53,330 nt of DNA from Olavius sp. associated proteobacterium Delta 1 (GTDB taxonomy: Bacteria > Desulfobacterota > Desulfobacteria > Desulfobacterales > JAFDCJ01), in assembly GCA_902749685.1 (NCBI GenBank), contig CACVKW010001312.1, positions 1 to 53,330 on the forward strand, read 5' to 3'. A program made the position numbers and the translations under genes. The notes under the pieces were generated by a model. It worked only from the letters and a program-made list of their open reading frames with translations. It did not search any database and was not told the DNA's origin. This document shows, in pieces, positions 14,939 to 22,555 of the stretch (position 1 is the stretch's first letter; the number at the start of each line of letters is the position of its first letter).

Positions 14939-16193
14939 GAATCGTCTCAATGTCCTTGACGAAATCCAGCAGGTCGAACGGCTTGGAAAAGATATGGTTA
15001 AAGCCCAGTTCAGCCACCTCATCCAACTTGGGGTGGTCGGGATAACCGGTGGTAACAATTACTTTCATATCCGACAATTTGGGCTCACTGCGAATACTGC
15101 GACAAACCTCCAAGCCATCCATCTCGGGCATGAAAATGTCTAAAATAAGAAGATCCGGGCGATAGGTGCCGAGCTTGATTGATGCTTCGATGCCGTTGGA
15201 TGCCTCTTCCACCAGGTATTGATGATGGAAGGTCAGCGCTTCGATGAGCAATTTTCGAATCGAGATATCGTCATCGACAACCAGGATCCTGGCCGCTTCA
15301 CGCTTCAACAAGGTGGGTAAATATACCGTGAATGACGTCCCGCAGCCTGCCCGGGTATCAAAGATAACTTCACCTTGATGCGCTTTTACCAGGGTGTAGG
15401 TGACGGAAAGGCCAAGACCGGTGCCCCCTTCGTTTTGCTTGTCTGTTACAAATGGAAAGAAGATCTTGTCGGCAATCGCTGAAGAAATGCCCTTCCCGTT
15501 GTCTTTGATGTTAATAAAGACCCGTCCGTCTTTGACCTGGAAACCAGTTGAAATTTCAATCTCTCCCCGCTTGTGATCAATGGCTTGGACGGCATTGATG
15601 AGGATATTTAAGATAATTTGCTCAATACTTTGAAGATTACCTTCGATACGCGGCAAATCATCTTCCAGGCTGAGATTGACCTGAACGGATGATTTCCTGA
15701 GGGTCGTCTTAGCCAACCGCATGGCATTATTTACCGCACTGTTGATCTGCATCGGGGCCTTTTCGGCGACGTTGGATTGTTTCGAAAAATTTTTCAGGTC
15801 GGATACGGTTTTGGCCACGCGATGGGCTGCCAATTCCATATCCGCCACGAGTTGAACCAGATTGTCTTCTAAAAAGTCATAGGCAAAACCACCGAATTTT
15901 TGCTCCGGTTCAATCTCCTTTCGTTCGATCAGAACCGGCAAAAAATCGAGCCAGATTTTTTTCAACAGCGGAATATTGTACATAATCAGGTTGAGCGGAT
16001 TATTAATTTCATGGGCCACCCCTGCCACCAACGTTCCCAGGGTCTCCATTTTTTGGGCCTGTTGCAACTGTTGCTGGCTTTCTTCCAATGCCTGATTGTC
16101 GCGCCGCTGTCGGGCCTCCAGCTGTTCTATCTGCTGTCTCATCGCAGTCAACTCCTGGATGAGCAGCTCTCGGCTTTTGTGTTTGTCGTTCAT
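14922..16193 (-). CDS. Sensor histidine kinase with C-terminal receiver domain
   Basis: A soluble hybrid signalling protein of 423 residues. An N-terminal coiled coil (about 1-50) leads into a phospho-acceptor helix (LVAGVAHEINNPLN, H61), an ATP-binding domain (N-box NILINAVQAI, DNGKGIS, GGTGLGLSVTY) and a receiver domain from about residue 300 (ILVVDDD, phospho-Asp D352 in LILDIFMPEMDG, Thr-Thr in VIVTTGYPD, Lys in FSKPFD). No membrane segment, PAS or GAF domain is visible, so its input may come through a partner bound to the coiled coil. No DNA-binding domain and no adjacent regulator. ATG at 16193 preferred to TTG at 16196. Confidence 0.93.
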   Translation of the reverse strand: MNDKHKSRELLIQELTAMRQQIEQLEARQRRDNQALEESQQQLQQAQKMETLGTLVAGVAHEINNPLNLIMYNIPLLKKIWLDFLPVLIERKEIEPEQKFGGFAYDFLEDNLVQLVADMELAAHRVAKTVSDLKNFSKQSNVAEKAPMQINSAVNNAMRLAKTTLRKSSVQVNLSLEDDLPRIEGNLQSIEQIILNILINAVQAIDHKRGEIEISTGFQVKDGRVFINIKDNGKGISSAIADKIFFPFVTDKQNEGGTGLGLSVTYTLVKAHQGEVIFDTRAGCGTSFTVYLPTLLKREAARILVVDDDISIRKLLIEALTFHHQYLVEEASNGIEASIKLGTYRPDLLILDIFMPEMDGLEVCRSIRSEPKLSDMKVIVTTGYPDHPKLDEVAELGFNHIFSKPFDLLDFVKDIETILTASL

Positions 16194-16218
16194 CAATCTG
16201 AAATGGTTCGGAATTGAA

Positions 16219-16629
16219 TTAAGTACGCCATTTCTGTAAAATCATCTGCCTTACATATTTCTCCAGCGTATCAACAGCAACATCGGCCTGAATGCCGGGA
16301 CATGAGTCGGCCATGATCTGCCAATTGTTAGAATCAATCAGAATGCTTTCGAGAAAGGGCCACTTGCGGCACATAAGTGGTTTAACCGGATGAATGGTGC
16401 AGAGTTGGTCCCAAAATATGCAATAACCGTCTTCACGCTGCGCCAGCACCGGCCTGTTGCCGGAACGGCTGCAATATTGATCGATAAATTTTTTGGGCTC
16501 CGATTCGATATAGCGGGAGATGCCTTTGATATCGTTATCGGTCAGATAGGTGCCGCCATAACCTCTACAGCACTCACCACATTTTCGGCATTTAAACAGC
16601 GCGCCGGAAGGGAGGGTATCAGATGGCAT
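16219..16629 (-). CDS. YkgJ-family cysteine cluster protein
   Basis: A 136-residue protein with the CxxCxxCC cluster (CRKCGECCRGYGG, residues 14-26) and later cysteines CIFWDQLC and MCRKWPF, the pattern of the YkgJ/UPF0153 family, thought to bind zinc or an iron-sulfur cluster. No function is firmly assigned. Its ATG overlaps the recR 3' end by 11 bases, so it is likely co-translated with recR. Confidence 0.82.
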   Translation of the reverse strand: MPSDTLPSGALFKCRKCGECCRGYGGTYLTDNDIKGISRYIESEPKKFIDQYCSRSGNRPVLAQREDGYCIFWDQLCTIHPVKPLMCRKWPFLESILIDSNNWQIMADSCPGIQADVAVDTLEKYVRQMILQKWRT

Positions 16630-17218
16630 GGCGCGACTCCAAAGCTCTTTTCAAGGTAACCTGATCCACGTACTTGAGATCACCGCCCATGGGAACACCT
16701 GACGCAATCCGGCTGACTTCAATTTGATACTTTCCCAGAATTTGAGCGATATATGAAGCTGTGGCCTCACCTTCAACACTGGTACTGGTCGCCAACACAA
16801 TCTCTTCTACCTGATCTTTTTCGACCCTGGCAATCAGTTCCCGAATCCGGAGGTCCTCCGGCCCGATACCATTCATGGGAGAAAGCGCGCCTGACAAAAT
16901 GTGATACAAGCCGCGAAAAGCACCTGATTTTTCGACGGCGACCATGTCCGCCGGTTGTTCAACGACACATAAAAAAGAGGGATCTCTGGCCGGATCACCG
17001 CACAGACCGCACAGGTCATCGTCACTTAACGCAAAACACCGGCAGCAGAATCTGACCTTGTCTTTGATATTCAAGATACTATTTGCCAGTTGTTCGGCTT
17101 CCTGACGAGATCCACGAAGAAGGTGCAAAGCCAGGCGTTCAGCCGTTTTCTCTCCGATGCCCGGCAGTTTGGCTATATTTTTTATCAGGCTTTGAATCGA
17201 AGCAGGATAATAACTCAT
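16619..17218 (-). CDS. recR: Recombination mediator RecR
   Basis: With RecO (and RecF) it loads RecA on single-stranded gaps. The 199-residue protein has the N-terminal helix-hairpin-helix (LIKNIAKLPGIGEKTAERLALHLL), a four-cysteine zinc finger (CCRCFALSDDDLCGLCGD), and a Toprim domain (LCVVEQPADMVAVEKSG to STSVEGEATASY). Gene order dnaX-ybaB-recR is widely conserved in bacteria. The 177-bp gap to ybaB is largely filled by a long heptad array. Confidence 0.97.
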   Translation of the reverse strand: MSYYPASIQSLIKNIAKLPGIGEKTAERLALHLLRGSRQEAEQLANSILNIKDKVRFCCRCFALSDDDLCGLCGDPARDPSFLCVVEQPADMVAVEKSGAFRGLYHILSGALSPMNGIGPEDLRIRELIARVEKDQVEEIVLATSTSVEGEATASYIAQILGKYQIEVSRIASGVPMGGDLKYVDQVTLKRALESRHAI

Positions 17219-17260
17219 AAGTAAATGCCTAAAATGACTAAATTCAAGGTATTTTGTCTA

Positions 17261-17393
17261 TTCCGGAATCCGAAATCTGCCATCCGCAATCGAAAAAACC
17301 CGCAACCCGTGACGCGCAACCCGCAACCCGTGACGCGCAACCCGCAACCCGTGACGCGCAACCCGCAACCCGTGACGCGCAACCCGCAACCCG
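17261..17393 (+). repeat. Nineteen-unit heptad array (ATCCGAA then CAACCCG units)
   Basis: The longest tract in the window: 133 bp that divide into nineteen 7-bp units without a phase break. The first five are ATCCGnA-like; the rest are CAACCCG and TGACGCG in the order C-C-T, which creates four exact copies of a 21-bp period (17299-17382) plus a partial copy. The array ends two bases before the ybaB stop codon (17396-17398). Not CRISPR: there are no spacers. Confidence 0.9.
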
Positions 17394-17395
17394 AT

Positions 17396-17707
17396 CTAAC
17401 TCAATCCCGGTATATTCAGCCCACCAGTCAGTTTGCCCATCTCGGAGCTGACCATCTCCTGGGCTTTTGCCAGGGCGTCGTTGACCGCAGCCAAAACCAG
17501 ATCCTGGAGCATTTCAACGTCATCCGGATCTACGACTTCATTTTCAATTTGAATCGATACAATCTGCTGGCGGCCGCTGGCAACGACGGTTACCATCCCC
17601 CCGCCGGAACTCGATTCGACTGTTTTATCAGCAAGCTCTTCCTGCAGTCTCATCATTTGAGATTGAAGCTTCTGAGCTTGCTTCATCATATTGCCCATGC
17701 CTTTCAT
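17396..17707 (-). CDS. YbaB/EbfC family nucleoid-associated protein
   Basis: A 103-residue DNA-binding protein of the YbaB/EbfC family, found as a tweezer-like dimer on the nucleoid in other bacteria. Sequence features are the Met/Gln-rich N-terminal helix (MGNMMKQAQKLQSQMMRLQ), a central sheet (GGGMVTVVASGRQQIVSIQI) and a C-terminal helix (LAAVNDALAKAQEM). Lies 33 bases downstream of dnaX in the conserved dnaX-ybaB-recR order. Confidence 0.94.
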   Translation of the reverse strand: MKGMGNMMKQAQKLQSQMMRLQEELADKTVESSSGGGMVTVVASGRQQIVSIQIENEVVDPDDVEMLQDLVLAAVNDALAKAQEMVSSEMGKLTGGLNIPGLS

Positions 17708-17740
17708 AAATAAACCTCCTATTTGGGAAATTTTAAGCGT

Positions 17741-19426
17741 CTACAATATCTTCACATCAATCAATTTACCGTCAAAAATTTCAATGGCATCGGCCACCAG
17801 TGGATGACTGATTGCCTTTTGTTTCAATTGATTATCTTTTTTTTTTTGACTTTTATCGTCCGCTGAGCCGCTGGCTTTAAGTTGAATCTCATGGCGGCTG
17901 CCCAAAATATCCGCGCAAACCTGATTTAAAACCGCCATATTTTTATCTCGCTGAATCATATTTAAGGTAAACCCGTTGCCGGGAACCTCGATCTCAAGCA
18001 GTTGACCCGCCGGGATGTTAATTTGGCATTTTGCCAGATTGGCTGCCAGCGATGGATTTTGGCGGGCAATGGTCTCTATGATTTGCTGTCCTCTGTCTGC
18101 CAGGTTTCCAGTGGGCACCGGGGTCGACGTGACGGCTTCGGATCCGCCTTCATCCCGCTCCGGCTCCCCTTCATTTGATGTCGCTGATGAAGGCTGCATC
18201 CGGGATCGAATCGGTGCCGCCGTTTCTAAATTTGGAGCCTGCGGAGAGGGTAGTGTATTTTCCTGGCGGCGACCGGAAGCGAGCATATCCTGTCGAAGAT
18301 CATCGAGTTTGTCGATTAAAACGTCTATGGGCAACGCCGGCCCGACCTGCATTAACCTGATCAGGGCCATTTCCAGGGCCAATTTCGGCTGCGGCGAAAG
18401 CCTGACGGCAACCTCTTCTCTATAAAGCAGATCAAATATTTGATTTAACGCACCGGCGGAAATCTGCTTGACCTGTTTTGCCAACTGCTCGATTTCGGCG
18501 GCTGGAAGATCGATCAATTTATTCACTTTATTGCCCAGGTTCACAACCAGCAAGTTTCTGAAATGTTCCAGCAAATCCGCATAAAGTTTTTTCATATCAT
18601 GGCCGCGATCATAAATATCATCCAGAACATCGAGCACTGCCGGTACATCAGCAGTCAAAATCGCTTCCGCCAGGTCATGGATCAGCTTGCGGTCGATAAC
18701 GCCGAGCAGATCCAATACCTGTTCATGGCTTAATGAACCCTGGGTGCATGTCATGATCTGATCAAGCAAACTCAAGGCATCGCGCATGCTGCCGCCTGCC
18801 TCCCGGGCAATCAGTCCAAGACTTTGATCGCTGATCTCAAAGCCCTCCTGACGACAAATCCAGGTCATATGTTTTGAAATAGCGTCTAAATTAATGCGTC
18901 TGAAATCATGGCGCTGACAGCGGGAAAGAATTGTTATCGGAATTTTATGGGGTTCGGTAGTGGCAAACATAAACAGGACATGGGAAGGCGGCTCTTCCAG
19001 CGTCTTCAACAAAGCGTTGAAGGCGGCCATACTGAGCATGTGAACTTCGTCGATGATGTAGATTTTAAATGCGCTGTGAGCGGGCATATATTTGATATTT
19101 TCCCGCAATTCCCGCACCTGATCGACACTGTTATTGGACGCACCGTCGATTTCAAAAACGTCGACACCATGCCCGCCGGTAATCTCTTCGCAGGATCTGC
19201 AAACATTACACGGCACAGCGGTTGGCCCTTGCTCACAATTCATGGACTTGGCCAATATTCGGGCAACTGTTGTTTTACCCGTGCCGCGCGGACCGGAAAA
19301 CAGGATCGCATGGGCGACTCGATCCGTCGAAATCGCGTTGGTCAGCGTTCGAGTGATATGGGCCTGTTCGATAACCTGCTCAAAGGTTTGCGGACGGTAC
19401 TTGCGTGCAAGAACAAGATAAGACAT
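17741..19426 (-). CDS. dnaX: DNA polymerase III subunit gamma/tau
   Basis: ATPase of the clamp loader. The 561-residue protein has Walker A GPRGTGKT (45-52), the zinc module C64/C73/C76/C79, the DEVHML Walker B, sensor SRC motif (ILSRCQRHDFRR), domain III to about residue 360, and a Pro/Ser-rich linker leading to a tau-like tail. A run of eleven A residues on the coding strand (plus 17837-17847) spans codons 527-530 (QKKK). Slippage there would enter frames that stop after one or four residues, trimming about 30 residues; this is later than a standard gamma end. Confidence 0.96.
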   Translation of the reverse strand: MSYLVLARKYRPQTFEQVIEQAHITRTLTNAISTDRVAHAILFSGPRGTGKTTVARILAKSMNCEQGPTAVPCNVCRSCEEITGGHGVDVFEIDGASNNSVDQVRELRENIKYMPAHSAFKIYIIDEVHMLSMAAFNALLKTLEEPPSHVLFMFATTEPHKIPITILSRCQRHDFRRINLDAISKHMTWICRQEGFEISDQSLGLIAREAGGSMRDALSLLDQIMTCTQGSLSHEQVLDLLGVIDRKLIHDLAEAILTADVPAVLDVLDDIYDRGHDMKKLYADLLEHFRNLLVVNLGNKVNKLIDLPAAEIEQLAKQVKQISAGALNQIFDLLYREEVAVRLSPQPKLALEMALIRLMQVGPALPIDVLIDKLDDLRQDMLASGRRQENTLPSPQAPNLETAAPIRSRMQPSSATSNEGEPERDEGGSEAVTSTPVPTGNLADRGQQIIETIARQNPSLAANLAKCQINIPAGQLLEIEVPGNGFTLNMIQRDKNMAVLNQVCADILGSRHEIQLKASGSADDKSQKKKDNQLKQKAISHPLVADAIEIFDGKLIDVKIL

Positions 19427-19495
19427 GGGAATGGTTTAAGTTCAGGTTGCTGAACGACATTGTCGGTTCGGCGTTTGATTTCTGCTAAGTTGCCT

Positions 19496-19501
19496 ATTAT
19501 A
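19496..19501 (-). promoter_or_regulatory. Possible minus-10 box for dnaX
   Basis: TATAAT on the minus strand about 70 bp upstream of the dnaX ATG. The matching minus-35 region (TTCAAT, 17 bp upstream) is weak and falls inside the heptad tract at 19505-19539. dnaX could instead be read through from the tRNA-Ser genes. Confidence 0.3.
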
Positions 19502-19504
19502 TCA

Positions 19505-19539
19505 ATTGAATATTTTAGATTGAATATTGAATATTCATT
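19505..19539 (+). repeat. Heptad repeat tract, ATTGAAT type, beside tRNA-Ser
   Basis: Five 7-bp units, three of them exactly ATTGAAT. Nearly identical over about 30 bp to the tract at 2043-2074. Followed by AATTCTGTGG (19541-19550), close to the AATTCTGTCC motif beside other tracts; the tRNA 3' end begins at the next base. Confidence 0.75.
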
Positions 19540-19550
19540 TAATTCTGTGG

Positions 19551-19644
19551 TGGCGGAGAGAGAGGGATTCGAACCCTCGGTGCCGCTTTTGACAGCACAC
19601 ACGATTTCCAGTCGTGCTCCTTCAGCCAGCTCGGACATCTCTCC
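19551..19644 (-). tRNA. tRNA-Ser(GGA)
   Basis: A 94-base class II tRNA with encoded CCA. Acceptor stem GGAGAGA pairs with TCTCTCC, discriminator G, anticodon loop CTGGAAA giving anticodon GGA (reads UCC/UCU), a long variable arm, and GGTTCGAATCC in the T arm. Transcribed toward dnaX and 58 bases downstream of a second tRNA-Ser. Confidence 0.95.
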
Positions 19645-19702
19645 GCATTTGGGTTAAAAAGTTGAAAAGCTGTATTTTAATAGTATCGTGCAAACACGTT
19701 AG

Positions 19703-19792
19703 TGGCGGAGAGGACAGGATTCGAACCTGCGGAAGGCGTGAACCCCCAACGGTTTTCGAGACCGCCGCTTTCAACCACTCAGCCACCTCTCC
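19703..19792 (-). tRNA. tRNA-Ser(CGA)
   Basis: A 90-base class II tRNA with encoded CCA. Acceptor stem GGAGAGG pairs with CCTCTCC, anticodon loop TCTCGAA giving anticodon CGA (reads UCG), long variable arm, T arm AGGTTCGAATCCT. It precedes tRNA-Ser(GGA) in the same orientation, so the two are probably co-transcribed from the promoter at 19827-19853. Confidence 0.95.
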
Positions 19793-19826
19793 GGGTTGAT
19801 TGAAAAAAGAATATTAAGGAAATCTC

Positions 19827-19853
19827 AATATACCTTTTACGTATAGCTGTCAA
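19827..19853 (-). promoter_or_regulatory. Sigma-70-type promoter for the tRNA-Ser pair
   Basis: TTGACA (19853-19848) and TATATT (19832-19827) on the minus strand are separated by 15 bp. The predicted start is about 30 bases before the tRNA-Ser(CGA) 5' end. Confidence 0.6.
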
Positions 19854-19939
19854 CGACCATCTGATTAATTGGCCATCGAATTAACAGCTTATTTTAAGGC
19901 CTGTCCACCGGAATTGCAATATAAAAAATTGAGTGCGTT

Positions 19940-20677
19940 TCAATCATTGAGAGTATTATGTTCAAACATCTGCTGCACTTCAGCCGTGTAATCACCTTTA
20001 TCATCGTACACGATCAGGGGTGGTGCGACCTTGAGCCCCGGCCGTCCACCTTTTACGCCCTCAATCAAAATCAACCGGGCATCAGCAACTCGATTCGAAT
20101 GAACCATACGCAGCGATTTGGGCTCAATCTGCTCATTTCGCATCTGCGATAGGATATCGGCCGTGCGCTCGGCCGTAAAAATTGTTACAAACCTTCCGGC
20201 CGTGCGAAGCATGCGCCGGGTTGTTTGCAGAACATCGACCAAACTTGCTTTTATTTCGTGTCGTGCGATGGCCCGTTGCGCATCCGGGTTGATTCTACCC
20301 GATCCGGATCTGTGATATGGCGGATTTGACACAATCAGATCACACGGGCCCGACGTCATTTGCGGCGTCAATATCTTCATATCCATGCGCAATACATCAA
20401 TACGATCTTGCAACTGGTTCTGATGGACGTTGGCGGCAGTCAGGTCGGCAAGTTCCGTCTGGACTTCAACGGCATAAATTCTCAGATCAGAACGGCGACA
20501 GGCCATGATGAGAGAAATAATTCCGCAACCTGTCCCCAGATCAAGGACTTTATCCCGGGTGCGCGGGGCAGCATGATATGCCAGCAATACGGCGTCAATG
20601 GAAAAACGATACCCCCGCCGGTTCTGCATCACCCGGATTTTGCCGTCGAAAAAGCTATCGGTGGTATAGGAAGACAT
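19940..20677 (-). CDS. TrmN6-like tRNA (adenine-N6) methyltransferase
   Basis: A 245-residue SAM-dependent methylase resembling TrmN6/YfiC, which in E. coli modifies A37 of tRNA-Val. The SAM site DLGTGCGIISLIMA is at about residues 46-59, and the amino-methylase motif NPPYH lies near residue 122 followed by the family-typical ARHE segment. The downstream position of two tRNA genes fits a tRNA-modification theme but may be chance. Starts 133 bp after the DUF721 gene; that gap is bracketed by inverted heptad tracts. Confidence 0.85.
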   Translation of the reverse strand: MSSYTTDSFFDGKIRVMQNRRGYRFSIDAVLLAYHAAPRTRDKVLDLGTGCGIISLIMACRRSDLRIYAVEVQTELADLTAANVHQNQLQDRIDVLRMDMKILTPQMTSGPCDLIVSNPPYHRSGSGRINPDAQRAIARHEIKASLVDVLQTTRRMLRTAGRFVTIFTAERTADILSQMRNEQIEPKSLRMVHSNRVADARLILIEGVKGGRPGLKVAPPLIVYDDKGDYTAEVQQMFEHNTLND

Positions 20678-20685
20678 GATTTTTA

Positions 20686-20814
20686 ATTGAAGATTGAAGG
20701 AATTCTGTCCATTATTATTATTGATAGTTTAAGTTCTATTAGCCAAAGAGGCAAAAAATTAAATCGATAGAATACCACAAATATTCAATCTTCATTCTTC
20801 ATTTTTCAATTTAT
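20686..20814. repeat. Inverted heptad tracts filling the DUF721-trmN6 gap
   Basis: On the plus strand two ATTGAAG units (20686-20699) are followed by AATTCTGTCC (20701-20710). Facing them, 20780-20814 is a five-unit inverted tract (AATATTC, AATCTTC, ATTCTTC, ATTTTTC, AATTTAT). The right tract overlaps the stop codon of the DUF721 gene (20811-20813). The arrangement repeats that of the ruvB-ruvA gap. The 70 bp between the arms show no gene. Confidence 0.7.
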
Positions 20815-21143
20815 AGCGGTCCAATTTTAAATTTAAGATCTTCGATCAGCGTTTTTCCCAGCGTGTCGTTTATTCTTGCGATCATCTCCTTTTTTAAAAA
20901 CTGAAGCTGATGAACCCAGGTGGAACTGGTCACATGAACAAGCAATATCCGGCCTTTAAAGGCCGCCGGTTTAGCATTTTGGGCAATGACACTACCGACA
21001 ATGTTATCCCAGACCTGCCAGACCTGTACTAACTCTGCATCCGTCTCATGGCGGTATTTTTTTAAGACATCACCTAAGATGCGGCCGATGTGAACAAATT
21101 TAGCTTGGCGTTTTTTTCTTTGCAAAATCAATCCGGTGTTCAT
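20811..21143 (-). CDS. DUF721 (DciA-like) domain protein
   Basis: A 110-residue DUF721 protein. Some DUF721 proteins (DciA) load the replicative helicase in bacteria lacking DnaC/DnaI; others have unknown roles. Visible is the compact DUF721 domain from VGDVLKKY-like ILGDVLKKY to the end, with VWQVWDNIVG, and VHVTSSTWVHQLQFLKKEMIARIN, where the Trp is conserved in the family. Only the domain is present, with no added N- or C-terminal region. Its stop lies within a heptad tract. Confidence 0.8.
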   Translation of the reverse strand: MNTGLILQRKKRQAKFVHIGRILGDVLKKYRHETDAELVQVWQVWDNIVGSVIAQNAKPAAFKGRILLVHVTSSTWVHQLQFLKKEMIARINDTLGKTLIEDLKFKIGPL

Positions 21144-21514
21144 GCGCCCCTGTGATTTGGATTATCAGTTTTGAATAATTAATCCGCCCGTATCGACGTC
21201 AAAATAGGTATTTCAGATTTCAAAGACCAATAGGGTTTATCATCTTATAGTATCGCTATTAATCAGGGCGGATTAAGCGGATCAATTAGCTTATTGCAAC
21301 CGATTGCCTTCATGTCAAGCAAAACAGGAATTGCACGGGTAATTCACAACTGTTACAGCTAAATGCTTTTTACTTGACTTGATTGGCCGGGTAACTTATT
21401 GTTAGGTGACAATTTGATCCTAAATGATCGTGAACGAAGTGGGAACGAATACGTCGGATTCAGGGCTGCTTTGCCTTGAGTCGTTTTTTATTAACTCCAG
21501 ACAGGAAACAGATT
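21144..21514. other. Divergent DUF721-hflK intergenic region
   Basis: A 371-bp gap. It holds an exact 11-bp inverted repeat (TTAATCCGCCC at 21179-21189, inverse at 21266-21276), a TTGACA on the minus strand at 21311-21316 without a clear minus-10, and the hflK promoter candidate at 21374-21402. No gene seen. Confidence 0.5.
21374..21402 (+). promoter_or_regulatory. Candidate promoter for hflKC
   Basis: TTGACT (21374-21379), a 17-bp spacer and TATTGT (21397-21402), about 110 bp upstream of the hflK ATG. Confidence 0.45.
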
Positions 21515-22555
21515 ATGAGTTGGGATTGGGACAAGCTTAAACAACAGCAACAAGGCAGGGGTGGTGGCGCGCCGCCGCAAATGGATGAGATTCTGGACAG
21601 ATTCAAAAAATTCAAAATGCCCGGTGGCGGGCCGCTGGTAATTCTGGTGATTGTTATTGTCTTGATCGCTTCCAGCACGTTCTATACGGTAAAGCAGGAT
21701 GAGGTCGGCATCGTCCAGCTCTTTGGCAGATACGTTCGCACCACCCAGCCGGGACTTAATTTCAAATTACCGATCGGCATTGAAAAGGTCACCAAGGTAA
21801 ATGTCAAACGTATCCAGACCGAAGAGTTCGGCTTTACCTCAGCCAGATCGGATAGCCGATCACGATTTAAGACCGGTGGTGGGGATAATACGAATGTTGC
21901 GCTGATGCTTACCGGGGATCTGAATGTCGCCCTGGTGCCCTGGATTGTTCAATACCGGATTAAAAATCCTTACAATTTTCTATTTAAGGTTCGCAATGTT
22001 CGCCTAATCCTGGTTGATATGTCCGAAGCCGCCATGCGCCTGGTCGTCGGCGACCGCAGTATCGATGAAGTCATCAACAAACGTGATGAAATCGCCGTGG
22101 AAGCCAAGGGGCTGTTGCAAAGAGAACTTGACCATGCGGAAACCGGTATCCACATCGTGACCATCGAGATGAAACGGACCAATGTTCCCGGCCCCGTCCA
22201 GTCCTCCTGGAACGAGGTAAACCAGGCAACCCAGGAAAAGGAGCAGATGATTTATCAGGCCCGTGAAGAATACAACAAATCCATTCCGGCCGCGCGCGGC
22301 GTGGCGGACCGCACTATCAAAACGGCCGAAGGCTATGCCCTGAATCGCGTCAACCGCGCCAAAGGTGATGCCGCCAGGTTTACGTCGATTTACCAAGAGT
22401 ACATTAAAGCCAAGGATGTGACCAAACGCCGAATGTACCTCGAAACATTGCGCGAGCTTTTCCCGAAACTGGGCCCGAAATATATTGTGGATGCTGACCA
22501 GAAAAATTTTCTACCCCTATTAAATATGGCAAACCAGAGTGGTATTCAAAAATGA
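21515..22555 (+). CDS. hflK: FtsH protease activity modulator HflK
   Basis: Inner-membrane SPFH/band 7 protein that with HflC forms the large cage around the FtsH protease. With the ATG at 21515 behind AGGAAA it has 346 residues: a Gln/Gly-rich cytoplasmic head (DKLKQQQQGRGGG), one membrane helix about 40-56, the band 7 domain (VKQDEVGIVQLFGRY onward) and a helical region (TQEKEQMIYQAREEY). Length is somewhat below E. coli HflK because the C-terminal tail is short. Overlaps hflC by four bases. Confidence 0.95.
   Translation: MSWDWDKLKQQQQGRGGGAPPQMDEILDRFKKFKMPGGGPLVILVIVIVLIASSTFYTVKQDEVGIVQLFGRYVRTTQPGLNFKLPIGIEKVTKVNVKRIQTEEFGFTSARSDSRSRFKTGGGDNTNVALMLTGDLNVALVPWIVQYRIKNPYNFLFKVRNVRLILVDMSEAAMRLVVGDRSIDEVINKRDEIAVEAKGLLQRELDHAETGIHIVTIEMKRTNVPGPVQSSWNEVNQATQEKEQMIYQAREEYNKSIPAARGVADRTIKTAEGYALNRVNRAKGDAARFTSIYQEYIKAKDVTKRRMYLETLRELFPKLGPKYIVDADQKNFLPLLNMANQSGIQK

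Noticed and set aside
17299..17393. CRISPR array
   Set aside because: The 21-bp copies are directly adjacent with no unique spacers, and no cas genes are nearby.
17225..17713. Plus-strand ORF with repeated Pro-Gln-Pro-Val-Thr-Arg-Asn units
   Set aside because: The repeat peptide is only the heptad array read in one frame (21 bp equals seven codons), and the rest is antisense to ybaB. No ribosome site.
21311..21316. Promoter for the DUF721 gene at the minus-strand TTGACA
   Set aside because: No acceptable minus-10 box at 15-18 bp (GCAATA, CAATAA, AATAAG).
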